Notes: a model not told the origin generated them from the sequence alone. Counted from the first letter of the stretch, positions 53,667-63,527 are shown. The stretch is 64,000 nucleotides of DNA from Shimia thalassica (GCF_001458215.1 NZ_CYTW01000006.1:62001-126000); one strand, 5' to 3'. Translations and numbers: made by a program.

Positions 53667-53692
53667 GACCGGGGCAGTGCCCCGGTCCTTTT
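53667..53692 (+). terminator. Terminator after the asparaginase gene
   Basis: GACCGGGGC (53667-53675) pairs with GCCCCGGTC (53679-53687) over a 3-base loop, followed by CTTTT. It lies 38 bases after the stop and between convergent genes. Confidence 0.85.
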
Positions 53693-53721
53693 GAAGGTAT
53701 TTCTAAGGGGCCGTGGGGCGA

Positions 53722-54036
53722 CTACATTTCCATCGCTTCGGCCACTTCGACCGTACCAAGACCGTTTTCAAGGATCGGGCATCCCTTGGCCATCTCGCAG
53801 GCCGCATCCATGTCCGGCGCGTTGACCAGCGTGTATCCAGAGACCGGGTTTGCGCCGCCATCGTCCTGAATGCCGTTGCTCGTTACGGTTTTTGACATGC
53901 CGACTGGGTTTCCCCCATCAACGAGAGCGTCCCCCATACCGGCCATCCAATTTGACCAGGCCGCCATGACACTTTCCACATCTTCCGGAGACTCGGGACG
54001 GCCGCCACCATGATAAACAAACACATATTTTGGCAT
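53722..54036 (-). CDS. YciI-related small protein
   Basis: The product (104 aa) is a ferredoxin-fold YciI/YCII-type protein: KYVFVYHGGGRPESPEDVE, then GYTLVNAPDMDAACEMAKGC with ENGLGTVEVAEAM. Members include enzymes of aromatic degradation, but most have no tested role. It stands alone on the - strand. No residue pair argues for a defined enzyme. The size is normal for the family. Confidence 0.8.
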   Translation of the reverse strand: MPKYVFVYHGGGRPESPEDVESVMAAWSNWMAGMGDALVDGGNPVGMSKTVTSNGIQDDGGANPVSGYTLVNAPDMDAACEMAKGCPILENGLGTVEVAEAMEM

Positions 54037-54110
54037 GATATATCCTCTCTCAAAGAGGACATTATACCCGAGAATCAGGGGTCGAACGGTTCACGAAAAT
54101 GTCAGAACGC

Positions 54111-54983
54111 TCAGGCGAAGTCTGATTTGCTGTAGCCTTGGATGTAAAGCAGTGCCGTCAAATCACCAAAGTTGATGCGGATATCACACTCGGCAGCAAC
54201 AGAAGGCTTGGCATGAAGGGCAACACCTGCGCCGGCCAGATGCAGCATCCCCAGATCATTTGCCCCATCGCCCACGGCCATCACGTCATCATGACCAAGG
54301 CCAAGGCGTTCGGTGATTTCTTTCAAAGCTTGAATCTTGGCTTCCCGTCCAAGGATGGGGCGCTGTACGTCGCCGTTCAACTTGCCACCTTCGACCAACA
54401 GAGTATTGGCGCGGTTTTCATCAAAGCCCAACTCACCCGCGACTTTGGTTGTGAAGGCTGTGAACCCTCCAGACACCAATGCCGCATACGCGCCGTTGGC
54501 TTTCATGGTCGCAAGCAAGGTGGCACCGCCGGGCATAAAGGTGATGCGTTCGTTCAGAACCTTGTCGATCACGCTCTCATCCAGACCTTCAAGAAGGCCG
54601 ACGCGTTCAGTCAGGGCACCCTCAAAGTCGAGCTCCCCGTTCATTGCGCGGGCGGTGATGTCTTTGACACGGTCACCAACGCCGGCCTCATCAGCCAGTT
54701 CATCAATGCATTCCTGCTGGATCATGGTTGAATCCATATCCGCCAAAAGCATCTTCTTGCGCTGTCCCTCTGCGGGAAGGATCACCAGATCGACGCCCAT
54801 GTTTTGCAAGTCGGCCCAAACATCCCAGAGATTGTCGGGCATGGTGCCGAGCGTAAACGTGGCGGCCTCGTCTACAGCAAGCCAATCCGCATCTCCGCCA
54901 CCCCAAGCATTGCGGAGTGATTCGACCAAAGCCGGATCAAGTGTCGGAGTCGCGGGGGAGGTGAGAAGCGTAGCGATATACAT
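54111..54983 (-). CDS. serB: Phosphoserine phosphatase SerB
   Basis: The product (290 aa) completes serine synthesis. Motif I is DMDST (82-86), with the nucleophile Asp82. Motif III and IV are [10 protein letters not shown] and the Lys before it. The N-terminal 75 residues are an ACT-like extension. The ATG at 54983 follows GGAGA; an in-frame start at 55046 is unlikely. serC-serA is divergent, 228 bases away, so the three genes of the pathway are together. Confidence 0.94.
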   Translation of the reverse strand: MYIATLLTSPATPTLDPALVESLRNAWGGGDADWLAVDEAATFTLGTMPDNLWDVWADLQNMGVDLVILPAEGQRKKMLLADMDSTMIQQECIDELADEAGVGDRVKDITARAMNGELDFEGALTERVGLLEGLDESVIDKVLNERITFMPGGATLLATMKANGAYAALVSGGFTAFTTKVAGELGFDENRANTLLVEGGKLNGDVQRPILGREAKIQALKEITERLGLGHDDVMAVGDGANDLGMLHLAGAGVALHAKPSVAAECDIRINFGDLTALLYIQGYSKSDFA

Positions 54984-55152
54984 GGGTGTCTCCTGTCGTT
55001 CGCGAAGGCACCTAGCAAACGGATTGGGACAAATCCAGCGTTTCACGGAAGGTTTCGCAAGTTTCCGATAGTGGCATTTTGCGTCGGTTTTGAATTTGTT
55101 ATGGTCGCTCTCACCTCATTTTCCCGGTTGTGCCCCCTCGGATATGCCCCTA

Positions 55153-55187
55153 TGTCCGTCCGTGGGACACCTCTCCCCAACGAGAGG
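55153..55187 (+). ncRNA. Candidate serC-type leader RNA
   Basis: Two hairpins lie just upstream of the serC start. The first is TGTCC (55153-55157) with GGACA (55165-55169). The second is CCTCTC (55170-55175) with GAGAGG (55182-55187). A conserved serC leader RNA motif is known upstream of serC-serA in alphaproteobacteria (Rfam serC), and this place and shape fit. A covariance search would decide. Confidence 0.6.
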
Positions 55188-55211
55188 CAGATATCTGTAA
55201 GGATAGCATCA

Positions 55212-56357
55212 ATGGCTACTCAGCAACCGGCAACGCGGCCGGCTAACCCGCGTTTTTCCTCTGGCCCATGTGCCAAACCCCCTACATTCACCCTGGACAA
55301 GTTGGCAGATGCCGCTCTTGGTCGTTCGCACCGTGCCGCCGTTGGCAAGGACAAGCTGAAGGCCGCGATCGAAGGCACCCGCGAAGTTCTGGGCATCCCC
55401 GCAGATTATAAAATCGGCATCGTTCCTGCGTCAGACACCGGCGCAGTTGAAATGGCTCTGTGGTCGCTTCTTGGCGAACGCAAAGCAGAAATGCTGGCTT
55501 GGGAATCTTTTGGATCCGGTTGGGTCACAGACGTTGTGAAACAGCTCAAGATCGACGCTGAAGTCAAAACTGCCGACTATGGTCAGATCGTTGATCTGGC
55601 GTCTGTTGATAAAGCCAACGACGTTGTCTTCACTTGGAACGGCACCACCGCAGGTGTGCGTGTTCCGAATGCCGACTGGATTGCGGATGACCGCGAAGGT
55701 CTGACCATTTGTGATGCGACGTCTGCCGCTTTCGCGATGGACCTGCCTTGGGACAAGCTGGATGTGACCACATTCTCTTGGCAAAAGGTTCTGGGCGGCG
55801 AAGCAGCCCACGGCATGATCATCCTCAGCCCGCGTGCTGTTGAGCGTCTGGAAAGCTATACCCCTGCGTGGCCGCTGCCAAAAATTTTCCGCCTGACCAA
55901 AGGTGGCAAGCTGATCGACGGTATCTTTACCGGTGCAACGATCAACACGCCATCCATGCTGGCCGTCGAAGATTACCTGTTCGCTCTGGACTGGGCCGGT
56001 TCGGTTGGCGGCCTGAAAGGCCTCATCGCGCGTGCAGATGCAAATGCGCAAGCCGTGTTTGATTTCTGTGACGCGAACGACTGGATCGCGAACCTCGCGG
56101 AAGACGACGCCACGCGTTCGAACACCTCGGTTTGCCTGAAGTTCACCGATGATCGTATTCAGGACGGCGCTGCCTTTGCCAAGGCTGTGGCCAAGCGTCT
56201 TGAAAACGAAAACATCGCTCTGGATATCGGTGCCTATCGTGATGCGCCTGCCGGTCTGCGGATCTGGTGTGGTGGTACGGTCGAAACGGCGGATGTCGAA
56301 GCCATGTTGCCTTGGTTGGCATGGGCGTTCGAAGCCGAAATCGCAGCCCAAGCATAA
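55212..56357 (+). CDS. serC: Phosphoserine aminotransferase SerC
   Basis: The product (381 aa) makes phosphoserine from 3-phosphohydroxypyruvate. The PLP lysine is Lys192 in FSWQKVLGG. The ATG at 55212 follows AAGGA and gives the family start [16 protein letters not shown]. In-frame codons back to 55071 run through the leader and are not used. It is the first gene of an operon with serA, 61 bases upstream of it, and a small hairpin (56366-56380) is in that gap. Confidence 0.95.
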   Translation: MATQQPATRPANPRFSSGPCAKPPTFTLDKLADAALGRSHRAAVGKDKLKAAIEGTREVLGIPADYKIGIVPASDTGAVEMALWSLLGERKAEMLAWESFGSGWVTDVVKQLKIDAEVKTADYGQIVDLASVDKANDVVFTWNGTTAGVRVPNADWIADDREGLTICDATSAAFAMDLPWDKLDVTTFSWQKVLGGEAAHGMIILSPRAVERLESYTPAWPLPKIFRLTKGGKLIDGIFTGATINTPSMLAVEDYLFALDWAGSVGGLKGLIARADANAQAVFDFCDANDWIANLAEDDATRSNTSVCLKFTDDRIQDGAAFAKAVAKRLENENIALDIGAYRDAPAGLRIWCGGTVETADVEAMLPWLAWAFEAEIAAQA

Positions 56358-56365
56358 CTCTGCGG

Positions 56366-56380
56366 CGGGGCATTGCCCCG
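56366..56380 (+). other. Intercistronic hairpin between serC and serA
   Basis: CGGGGC (56366-56371) pairs with GCCCCG (56375-56380) over a 3-base loop. No T-run follows. It may tune the relative levels of the two genes. Confidence 0.5.
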
Positions 56381-56418
56381 TCCATCCCCCCAGAATTTTT
56401 CTTTGAAGGAGAGCCCCC

Positions 56419-58014
56419 ATGGCCCCCAAAGTCCTCGTATCCGACAAACTGTCCGAAACCGCCGTTCAAATTTTCCGTGACCGTGGCATCGACGTTGATT
56501 TCATGCCCGACCTTGGCAAAGACAAGGAAAAGCTGGCCGAAGTGATTGGTCAGTATGATGGTCTTGCGATCCGTTCGGCCACCAAAGCAACCGCTGCCTT
56601 GTTGGAAAAGGCCGACAACCTCAAGGTCATTGGCCGCGCAGGTATCGGAACCGACAACGTCGACAAAGAAGCTGCGTCGAAAAAAGGTGTGATCGTGATG
56701 AACACGCCTTTCGGCAACATGATCACAACTGCCGAGCACGCGATTGCAATGATGTTTGCCGTTGCCCGTCAAATTCCCGAGGCCAGCGAATCTACGCATG
56801 CTGGTAAATGGGAAAAGTCCAAATTTATGGGCGTCGAGCTGACCAACAAAACGCTGGGCGTGATTGGTGCGGGTAATATTGGCGGTATCGTATGTGATCG
56901 CGCCCGTGGCCTGAAGATGAAGGTCATTGCCTATGATCCCTTCTTGTCAGAAGAAAAAGCCGACAAAATGGGCGTTAAGAAGGTTGAGCTGGAAGAGCTT
57001 CTCCAGCGCGCTGACTTTATCACGCTGCACGTTCCCTTCACGGATGCGACTGCAAACATCCTGAGCCGCGAAAACCTTGAGAAGACCAAAAAAGGCGTTC
57101 GCATTATCAACTGTGCCCGTGGTGGTCTGGTTGACGAAGAAGCGCTGGCTGATCTGTTGAAATCCGGTCACGTTGCCGGTGCTGCGTTTGACGTGTTCAA
57201 GGAAGAGCCCGCCAAAGAAAACGCATTGTTCAACCTGCCAAACGTGGTCTGCACACCGCACCTTGGTGCGGCGACGACCGAAGCACAGGAAAACGTGGCG
57301 CTTCAAGTCGCCGAGCAGATGTCGAACTACCTGCTTACCGGTGCGGTTGAAAACGCGTTGAACATGCCTTCTGTGACTGCTGAAGAAGCAAAGGTCATGG
57401 GCCCTTGGATCAAACTTGCGGATCACCTTGGAAGCTTCTCTGGTCAGATGACCGACGAGCCGATAAAAGCAATCAACATCCTTTATGACGGTGTTGTTGC
57501 CGACATGAACCTTGCTGCGCTGAACTGTGCTGTTGTTGCGGGCATCATGAAAAAGGCAAACCCTGATGTGAACATGGTCTCGGCACCCGTTGTTGCCAAA
57601 GAGCGTGGAATTCAGATTTCGACAACCAACCAAGACAAATCCGGTACGTTTGACGGCTATATCAAGGTGACTGTTGTTACTGATAAGCGTGAGCGTTCGA
57701 TCGCTGGTACGGTCTTCTCTGATGGCAAGCCGCGCTTTATCCAGATCAAAGGCATCAACATCGATGCCGAGGTCGGAGCGCACATGCTCTATACAACAAA
57801 CGAAGACGTTCCGGGCATCATCGGTGCCTTGGGTCAGACAATGGGCCAAAATGGCGTCAACATCGCCAACTTTACTCTGGGCCGTGCTGACGTTGCCGGT
57901 GAGGCGATTGCGTTGTTGTATGTGGACGAACCAGTTCCTGCTGAAGCCCGCGCAAAGCTGGCTGAAACCGGTCTCTTTACGCAGATCAAACCTCTGGTGT
58001 TTGATGTTGCCTAA
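56419..58014 (+). CDS. serA: D-3-phosphoglycerate dehydrogenase SerA (long form)
   Basis: The product (531 aa) catalyses the first step of serine synthesis. NAD binds at GVIGAGNIGGIVCDRA, and the catalytic His region is CTPHLGAATTEAQENVA. After the catalytic core come an extra middle domain (about 320-450) and a C-terminal ACT domain (about 455-531), as in long SerA of alphaproteobacteria and actinobacteria. Serine feedback through the ACT domain is likely. The ATG follows AAGGAGAG. A terminator follows at 58041-58072. Confidence 0.96.
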   Translation: MAPKVLVSDKLSETAVQIFRDRGIDVDFMPDLGKDKEKLAEVIGQYDGLAIRSATKATAALLEKADNLKVIGRAGIGTDNVDKEAASKKGVIVMNTPFGNMITTAEHAIAMMFAVARQIPEASESTHAGKWEKSKFMGVELTNKTLGVIGAGNIGGIVCDRARGLKMKVIAYDPFLSEEKADKMGVKKVELEELLQRADFITLHVPFTDATANILSRENLEKTKKGVRIINCARGGLVDEEALADLLKSGHVAGAAFDVFKEEPAKENALFNLPNVVCTPHLGAATTEAQENVALQVAEQMSNYLLTGAVENALNMPSVTAEEAKVMGPWIKLADHLGSFSGQMTDEPIKAINILYDGVVADMNLAALNCAVVAGIMKKANPDVNMVSAPVVAKERGIQISTTNQDKSGTFDGYIKVTVVTDKRERSIAGTVFSDGKPRFIQIKGINIDAEVGAHMLYTTNEDVPGIIGALGQTMGQNGVNIANFTLGRADVAGEAIALLYVDEPVPAEARAKLAETGLFTQIKPLVFDVA

Positions 58015-58040
58015 TCGGCCTGGCTGATTTGAAAAAATGG

Positions 58041-58072
58041 AACGCCGTCCCTGTTAGGGGCGGCGTTTTTCG
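58041..58072 (+). terminator. Terminator of the serC-serA operon
   Basis: A 12-bp stem (58041-58052 with 58056-58067, one G:U pair) with a 3-base loop is followed by a run of T. It lies 26 bases after the serA stop. Confidence 0.9.
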
Positions 58073-58109
58073 TTTAGTTAATATGTTATCTGTATTCTAG
58101 GAGACCTTC

Positions 58110-58838
58110 ATGACGACGCCCGTCTACGCAATCGGTGACATACACGGACAGCTTGGCATGCTTGAAGACGCGCTAGAGCGTATCGAACGTGACGGTGGCC
58201 CTGATGCAAAGATCGTTTTTCTTGGGGACCTTGTTGATCGTGGCCCTGACAGCGCTGGCGTTATTGATTTGCTTCAAAAAGGTGTGGCGTCCGGGCGCAA
58301 TTGGACCGTTCTTCGAGGCAACCATGACCGGATGTATTCCTATTTCCTTGAAGACCTGCCGCGACCTGATCCACAAATTCTTTTGGGGTACGATTGGTTC
58401 AACGAAAGAATTGGCGGTAAATCAACGCTGGCATCCTATGGCATCGAGATCCCCGAGAATGCACGCTATTTTCAAATACATCCAATTGCACAGCAGGTGA
58501 TCCCGCAGGCGCATCAGGATTTCATGGCAAATCTGCCGGCTTTCGTACAGCACGATGACCTGCTTTTCGTGCATGCCGGCATTCGTCCAAACGTGCCGCT
58601 GGATCAACAGTCAGAAGATGATTTGTGCTGGATTAGACACGATTTCCTGAACTTTTCTGATCCCCATCCATGGCTTGTTGTACATGGGCACACCCCGCAA
58701 GAGTCGCCGGTGCATATGGGCAACCGGGTCAATCTTGATTCAGGGGCGGGATATGGTCGTCCGATCACCGCAGCGGTTTTTGAAGGCCGCAAATGCTGGG
58801 TTCTGGAAGGCACCGAGCGGATCGCACTTCTCCCCTAA
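58110..58838 (+). CDS. PPP-type metallophosphatase (serine/threonine phosphatase-like)
   Basis: The product (242 aa) has the three phosphoesterase motifs: GDIHG (9-13), GDLVDRG (39-45) and GNHD (70-73), then VVHGHTP near the C-terminus. Bacterial PPP proteins include Ser/Thr phosphatases and symmetrical Ap4A hydrolases, which share these motifs; the substrate is open. It stands alone after the serine operon. The ATG at 58110 sits behind AGGAG. Confidence 0.88.
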   Translation: MTTPVYAIGDIHGQLGMLEDALERIERDGGPDAKIVFLGDLVDRGPDSAGVIDLLQKGVASGRNWTVLRGNHDRMYSYFLEDLPRPDPQILLGYDWFNERIGGKSTLASYGIEIPENARYFQIHPIAQQVIPQAHQDFMANLPAFVQHDDLLFVHAGIRPNVPLDQQSEDDLCWIRHDFLNFSDPHPWLVVHGHTPQESPVHMGNRVNLDSGAGYGRPITAAVFEGRKCWVLEGTERIALLP

Positions 58839-59251
58839 TTTGTCTTGAAAGCAGTTCATCTGGCCCTGAGGCGTTAGGGTTTCAGTAAGAATTGAGCATA
58901 CAAGATGTCTGGTGTGGGGGCCCTTGATAAAACGGGGTGACAAAATGCAAAACCCAGACATCACTTGGCAGGCGGCAACAGTCCATCAACCAAGAGGCGG
59001 CGTGGTACACGAAACAGCAATGGGAGGTTTGGTGCGCCTTCTGACAGAACTCGGGGATTCGACCCTATTTCGCTCATTTAGAGACTAAACTCTGCTGTCT
59101 TTGCCCGTCCAAAACGGCTTCCAAAGAGAGTGAGTAAAGACAAAACCATACCGTCGCGCATTGGAAAAGGCGTGGTCCTGCGCGACGGCGTTATGATTTC
59201 GGGGTGCCGTAGATCGGAGGCGCGTTGCTCCTATATCTCGGAGGCATTGTT
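58839..59251. other. 413-base gap between phosphatase and tdh genes
   Basis: The gap is convergent. It holds one small reading frame (58945-59088) described separately and no clear terminator. I see no tRNA-like fold or repeat. Confidence 0.5.
58945..59088 (+). CDS. Possible small protein of 47 aa
   Basis: ATG at 58945 opens a 47-codon frame that ends TAA at 59086. Its product starts MQNPDITWQAATVHQPRGGV and has no recognisable motif. The ribosome site is weak (GGGGTG). It is too short to judge by composition and may be chance or a gene remnant. Confidence 0.3.
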   Translation: MQNPDITWQAATVHQPRGGVVHETAMGGLVRLLTELGDSTLFRSFRD

Positions 59252-60295
59252 TTATCGCCAATTCAGAACGACCTTTCCGGATCGTCCAGATTTCATAGCT
59301 TCAAACCCTAGGGCAAAGTCGCTGACGTCAAAGGTGTGGGTGATCACGCGGCTGACATCCAAGCCATTTTGCAGCATGGCAATCATCTTGTACCACGTCT
59401 CGAACATTTCTCGCCCGTACACACCTTTCAGAGTGATGGCTTTGAAAACGATACGGCTCCAATCCACCGGCGACTTTCCTGGTGGAATACCAAGCAGCGC
59501 GATTTTGCCGCCCATGACCAAGGCTTCGATCATCTGGTCAAGCGCAGCTTGGTTGCCCGACATTTCCAGACCGACATCAAAGCCCTGGGTCATGCCCAGT
59601 TTCGGGATTACGTCGTGCAAATCTTCTTTGGAGACATCAACGGTGTGGACCGTTGGCACGACATGCGCGGCGAGCTTTAGGCGATCTGGATTGATGTCGG
59701 TGATGACCACATTGCGTGCACCCGCATGTCGGGCAACTGCGGCGGCCATGATGCCAATGGGACCTGCACCGGTGATCAGAACGTCCTCTCCCAACAGATC
59801 AAAACTGAGTGCCGTGTGAACAGCGTTTCCCAGTGGGTCGAGAATGGCGCCGATCTCATCTGGAATATCGTCAGGAAGCGGAACAACGTTAAACGCGGGC
59901 AGGCGCAGATACTCTGCAAAGGCCCCTTGTTCGTTCACACCGATCCCACGTGTTCCGGGATCGAGATGAAACTTTCCTGCACGGCTTTGACGGCTGTCGT
60001 GGCCGATCAGGTGTCCCTCGCCCGAGCACCGTTGCCCGATGTGCAAACCGTCAACGTCCTTGCCGATTTCGACGATTTCACCAGCGAACTCGTGTCCTGT
60101 AATCATCGGAACAGGGACCGTAGAACGCGCCCAGTCATCCCAATTCCAGATGTGAATATCGGTCCCACAAATGCCGGTTCTGTTTATGCGGATCAAAACG
60201 TCATCAGGACCGATTTCCGGCACTGGCGCTTGCACCATCCAAAGCCCCTCTTCGGGCTTTGATTTCTCTAGTGCGCTCATGGTGTTGGGTTTCAT
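59252..60295 (-). CDS. tdh: L-threonine 3-dehydrogenase without the structural zinc cysteines
   Basis: The product (347 aa) oxidises threonine to 2-amino-3-ketobutyrate with NAD. The catalytic zinc region is [12 protein letters not shown] and GHEFAGEI. The NAD fold is [20 protein letters not shown]. In E. coli Tdh the segment after GEGH holds four structural zinc cysteines; here it is [17 protein letters not shown], with Gly, Ser, Ser and Asp at the four places. Loss of that zinc site thus is visible, though the enzyme should still work. It overlaps kbl by 4 bases (ATGA). Confidence 0.93.
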   Translation of the reverse strand: MKPNTMSALEKSKPEEGLWMVQAPVPEIGPDDVLIRINRTGICGTDIHIWNWDDWARSTVPVPMITGHEFAGEIVEIGKDVDGLHIGQRCSGEGHLIGHDSRQSRAGKFHLDPGTRGIGVNEQGAFAEYLRLPAFNVVPLPDDIPDEIGAILDPLGNAVHTALSFDLLGEDVLITGAGPIGIMAAAVARHAGARNVVITDINPDRLKLAAHVVPTVHTVDVSKEDLHDVIPKLGMTQGFDVGLEMSGNQAALDQMIEALVMGGKIALLGIPPGKSPVDWSRIVFKAITLKGVYGREMFETWYKMIAMLQNGLDVSRVITHTFDVSDFALGFEAMKSGRSGKVVLNWR

Positions 60296-61479
60296 GAAAC
60301 TATCCCCAATTCACGCCCGACTTTGCCAAAGGCGGCAAGTGCACGGTCGAGGTCGTCTCGTCGCAACGCGGCGTTCATCTGCGTTCGAATGCGGGCTTGT
60401 CCACGGGGGACAACAGGGAAGAAAAATCCGCTGACATAAACGCCTTCTTCGAACAGTTTTGTGGCCATGTCTTGGGCCAACTGTGCTTCGCCCAACATGA
60501 CGGGGATGATAGGGTGTTCCCCTGGCAGGACATCAAACCCCAGTTTTTCAAGACCTTCACGCCAATACCGGGCGTTTTCAAACAACTGCGCGCGCTGGTC
60601 AGCGCCCTGTTCGACAAGCCGTAGGGCTTCGAGCCCTGCGGCCACAATTGATGGCGGCAGCGAGTTGGAGAAAAGATAGGGCCGCGCACGCTGCCGCAAA
60701 AGGTCAATCACTGGCTGCGGCCCGGCGATATAACCGCCGATGGCCCCCCCAAGTGCTTTGCCCAGTGTCCCTGTCAGAATATCAACATCTACCCCGAAAT
60801 GATCCGGCGTTCCTGCACCATTCGGGCCCATAAACCCTGTGGCATGGCAGTCATCGACCATCACCAAGGCGTCGTATTCCTTGGCCAGACGTGTGATTTC
60901 CGGCAGGTTTGCGAGATAGCCGTCCATCGAAAACACGCCATCCGTTGCGATCATGATGTGACGCACACCGTCTGCACGCGCCTGTTTAAGCCACGCTTCG
61001 AGATCATTCATGTCGTTGTTCAGATAGCGATAGCGTTTTGCTTTGCTCAATCTGATCCCGTCGATAATGGAAGCGTGGTTAAGACTGTCCGAAATGATGG
61101 CGTCTTCGGGCCCCAAAAGAGGCTCGAACAAACCGCCATTTGCATCAAAACAGGCGGCAAACAGTATGGCATCATCTTTGTTCAGAAAGGCGGCCAACTT
61201 CTGTTCAAGTTCTCGGTGGATATCTTGGGTGCCGCAAATAAAGCGCACCGACGCCATGCCAAACCCTTTGGGGCCCATTGCCGATTGTGCCGCTTCAATC
61301 AGAGCAGGATGGTCGGCCAATCCGAGATAGTTGTTGGCACACAGGTTGATGACTTCGCGCCCTGCCACCGTGATTTCGCCCGCCTGGGGCGAGGTGATCA
61401 TTCGCTCACGCTTCATAAGACCTTCGGCTTCGATCTGTTCAAGGGTTTGCGAGATGTGGGTCAGGAACGAGTCAGACAT
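60292..61479 (-). CDS. kbl: Glycine C-acetyltransferase (2-amino-3-ketobutyrate CoA ligase) Kbl
   Basis: The product (395 aa) splits 2-amino-3-ketobutyrate with CoA into glycine and acetyl-CoA. It is a PLP enzyme of the alpha-oxoamine synthase family: [20 protein letters not shown], and the lysine in [16 protein letters not shown]. The ATG at 61479 follows GGAGG; the ATG at 61491 overlaps that site. It is the first gene of the kbl-tdh operon. A regulator of the HTH-cupin family lies upstream on the same strand. Confidence 0.95.
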   Translation of the reverse strand: MSDSFLTHISQTLEQIEAEGLMKRERMITSPQAGEITVAGREVINLCANNYLGLADHPALIEAAQSAMGPKGFGMASVRFICGTQDIHRELEQKLAAFLNKDDAILFAACFDANGGLFEPLLGPEDAIISDSLNHASIIDGIRLSKAKRYRYLNNDMNDLEAWLKQARADGVRHIMIATDGVFSMDGYLANLPEITRLAKEYDALVMVDDCHATGFMGPNGAGTPDHFGVDVDILTGTLGKALGGAIGGYIAGPQPVIDLLRQRARPYLFSNSLPPSIVAAGLEALRLVEQGADQRAQLFENARYWREGLEKLGFDVLPGEHPIIPVMLGEAQLAQDMATKLFEEGVYVSGFFFPVVPRGQARIRTQMNAALRRDDLDRALAAFGKVGRELGIVS

Positions 61480-61516
61480 TGGTGCCTCCATGATTCTGGA
61501 AGCAGTTCTATCATAG

Positions 61517-61530
61517 CGGATATAATTCCG
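61517..61530. promoter_or_regulatory. Candidate palindromic operator upstream of kbl, copy 1
   Basis: CGGA-TATAAT-TCCG is an inverted repeat with a 6-base centre, 38 bases upstream of the kbl start. A second related palindrome follows at 61543-61556, 26 bases centre to centre. Binding by the upstream HTH-cupin protein is inferred. Confidence 0.4.
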
Positions 61531-61542
61531 AAATAGAGGAAA

Positions 61543-61556
61543 TCCGATATCACGGA
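61543..61556. promoter_or_regulatory. Candidate palindromic operator upstream of kbl, copy 2
   Basis: TCCG-ATATCA-CGGA is an inverted repeat of the same half-site in the opposite order. It lies 64 bases upstream of the kbl start and pairs with copy 1. Confidence 0.4.
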
Positions 61557-61635
61557 AAAAATCCCAAATGAAGGAATTTGGGCGCTGGACCTTCGGTCCC
61601 CTTCCGCTGCGAACCTTGATGTGGATCGTTTTGCG

Positions 61636-62199
61636 TTAAGCGTCCTGAACGATCAAAAAGACACGCGCGGGTCCATTTTCAGCACGGATGCAGTGGGTGA
61701 CATCGGATGCATAACGCGCGGTATCCCCCGCATTCAAAATGTCGCTGGCCTGCCCCGAGGATAGAACAACCTGTCCTTCAATGACGGTAAGCTGCTCGCG
61801 TGCGCCCCGTTTGTGGGGCTGGCTGTCCAACTCGCCCCCGTCATTAAAGCTGAGCTCGTACACCTCGTGTTTCCCTGCTTCCTCGGGTGGAGAAAGAATT
61901 CGAATACGACATCCCTGACCGCGATTGTCGATCGTCGGGACCTGCGCGTCGCGCAATGTTTCGATCCGATCCTTAGAGGCGCTTTCCTCGAGCAGGCCTG
62001 CGAAATCGACCTGCAATGCGCGTGTCAGGTTCCACAGTGTTGCAATTGTAGGGCTGGATTCGCCACGTTCGATCTGGCTTACCATTGATCTGGAAACGCC
62101 GGACAATTTGGCCACGGCATCAAGAGACAAACCTTGTGCGCGACGGGCCTCTTTCAAGCGAACGGGCAGGAGGTTTAGGATTTGGGTATCGCTGTTCAT
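61636..62199 (-). CDS. HTH-XRE/cupin transcriptional regulator
   Basis: The product (187 aa) has an N-terminal helix-turn-helix (about 12-70), with LDAVAKLSGVSRSMVSQIER, and a C-terminal cupin (about 105-185) with GAREQLTVIEGQVVL. The ATG at 62199 follows AGGAATG; an open frame upstream to 62433 overlaps the thiolase gene and is a shadow. It lies 156 bases upstream of kbl on the same strand and probably controls threonine catabolism, and perhaps the divergent thiolase gene. Confidence 0.88.
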   Translation of the reverse strand: MNSDTQILNLLPVRLKEARRAQGLSLDAVAKLSGVSRSMVSQIERGESSPTIATLWNLTRALQVDFAGLLEESASKDRIETLRDAQVPTIDNRGQGCRIRILSPPEEAGKHEVYELSFNDGGELDSQPHKRGAREQLTVIEGQVVLSSGQASDILNAGDTARYASDVTHCIRAENGPARVFLIVQDA

Positions 62200-62329
62200 A
62201 TCTACATTCCTGCTGTGCCGCAGCGTCGCTGTCAATGCACGCCGCGTCATGCGTGATTTTGCGGTATTGTGGCTCATTCCCATAAGATTAGGATAAGCGG
62301 ACTTTAAGAATCCCCGAGGAGGAACCCCC

Positions 62330-63505
62330 ATGACGGATATCGTAATTCTTGATGGCGCACGCACGGCCATTGGCACCTTCGGCGGCTCGCTGGCAGGAAC
62401 GACCCCAATCGATTTGGGCGCGACGGCGGCCAAGGCTGCTCTCGAGCGCTCTGGAGTTGAGGGGGGGCAGATCGGTCATGTTGTGTTTGGTCATGTCATC
62501 AATACCGAGCCTCGTGACATGTATCTAAGCCGCGTTGCAGCCATGAATGCAGGGATTCCCGATACCGCTCCTGCCATGAACGTGAACCGCTTGTGTGGCT
62601 CCGGCGCGCAGGCGATTGTGTCCGCAACCCAGTCCCTGATGCTTGGCGATGCGGATTTTGCTTTGGCTGGTGGCGCAGAGAACATGAGCCGTTCTCCCTA
62701 CATCATGCAGGCACAGCGTTGGGGCCAGAAAATGGGCGACGTGAAAACGCTCGACATGATGCTGGGTGCGCTGAGCTGTCCTTTCGGGACGGGCCACATG
62801 GGTGTCACAGCCGAAAACGTCGCGGACGAGCATGATGTGACCCGTGAACAAATGGACGAATTTGCGTTGGCCTCGCAACAACGCGCGGCGGCCGCGATTG
62901 AAGCAGGATATTTCCAGAGCCAAATCGTTCCGGTCGATATCAAAGTGAAACGTGACATGGTTCCGTTCGAAGTGGACGAACACCCCACAGCGTCCACTAT
63001 GGAGTCTTTGGGCAAACTGCGCACGGTGTTCAAAAAGGATGGCCGTGTCACTGCTGGGAACGCGTCGGGTATTAACGATGGTGCCGCAGCAATTGTTTTG
63101 GCGCGCGCCGATGCCGCCGAAAAGGCGGGTCTGAAACCCAAAGCACGTATTTTGGGGTATGCCCATGCGGGTGTCCGCCCGGAAGTTATGGGCATCGGCC
63201 CCGTACCAGCAGTTGAAAACCTGCTTGCTAAAACCGGCCTGTCGATTTCCGACTTTGACGTCATCGAGTCAAATGAAGCCTTCGCGGCACAGGCGTTGGC
63301 CGTGAATAAAGGGTTGGGTCTTGATGCGGCCAAGGTGAACCCCAACGGTGGCGCCATCGCACTTGGCCACCCCGTGGGCGCGACAGGGGCCATTATCACT
63401 GTCAAAGCACTTTATGAGCTCGAGCGCATTGGTGGGTCCAAAGCCTTGATCACAATGTGTATCGGCGGTGGTCAGGGCATCGCGATTGCGATCGAACGTA
63501 TCTGA
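62330..63505 (+). CDS. Acetyl-CoA C-acyltransferase (thiolase)
   Basis: The product (391 aa) is a thiolase. The nucleophile is Cys89 in NVNRLCGSGAQAI. The His is in GHPVGATGAIIT and the second Cys is in TMCIGGGQGIAI. The length fits the acetoacetyl-CoA/beta-ketothiolase (AtoB/PhaA/BktB) group; the substrate chain length is not clear. The ATG follows GAGGAGG. It is divergent from the HTH-cupin regulator, so it may share its control. Kbl, next to it, makes acetyl-CoA. Confidence 0.92.
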   Translation: MTDIVILDGARTAIGTFGGSLAGTTPIDLGATAAKAALERSGVEGGQIGHVVFGHVINTEPRDMYLSRVAAMNAGIPDTAPAMNVNRLCGSGAQAIVSATQSLMLGDADFALAGGAENMSRSPYIMQAQRWGQKMGDVKTLDMMLGALSCPFGTGHMGVTAENVADEHDVTREQMDEFALASQQRAAAAIEAGYFQSQIVPVDIKVKRDMVPFEVDEHPTASTMESLGKLRTVFKKDGRVTAGNASGINDGAAAIVLARADAAEKAGLKPKARILGYAHAGVRPEVMGIGPVPAVENLLAKTGLSISDFDVIESNEAFAAQALAVNKGLGLDAAKVNPNGGAIALGHPVGATGAIITVKALYELERIGGSKALITMCIGGGQGIAIAIERI

Positions 63506-63527
63506 AATACCATGTGAGTTATTTAGG

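Noticed and set aside
55431-56447. A 338-codon frame on the - strand
   Set aside because: It is antisense to serC. Composition looks random and no motif is visible.
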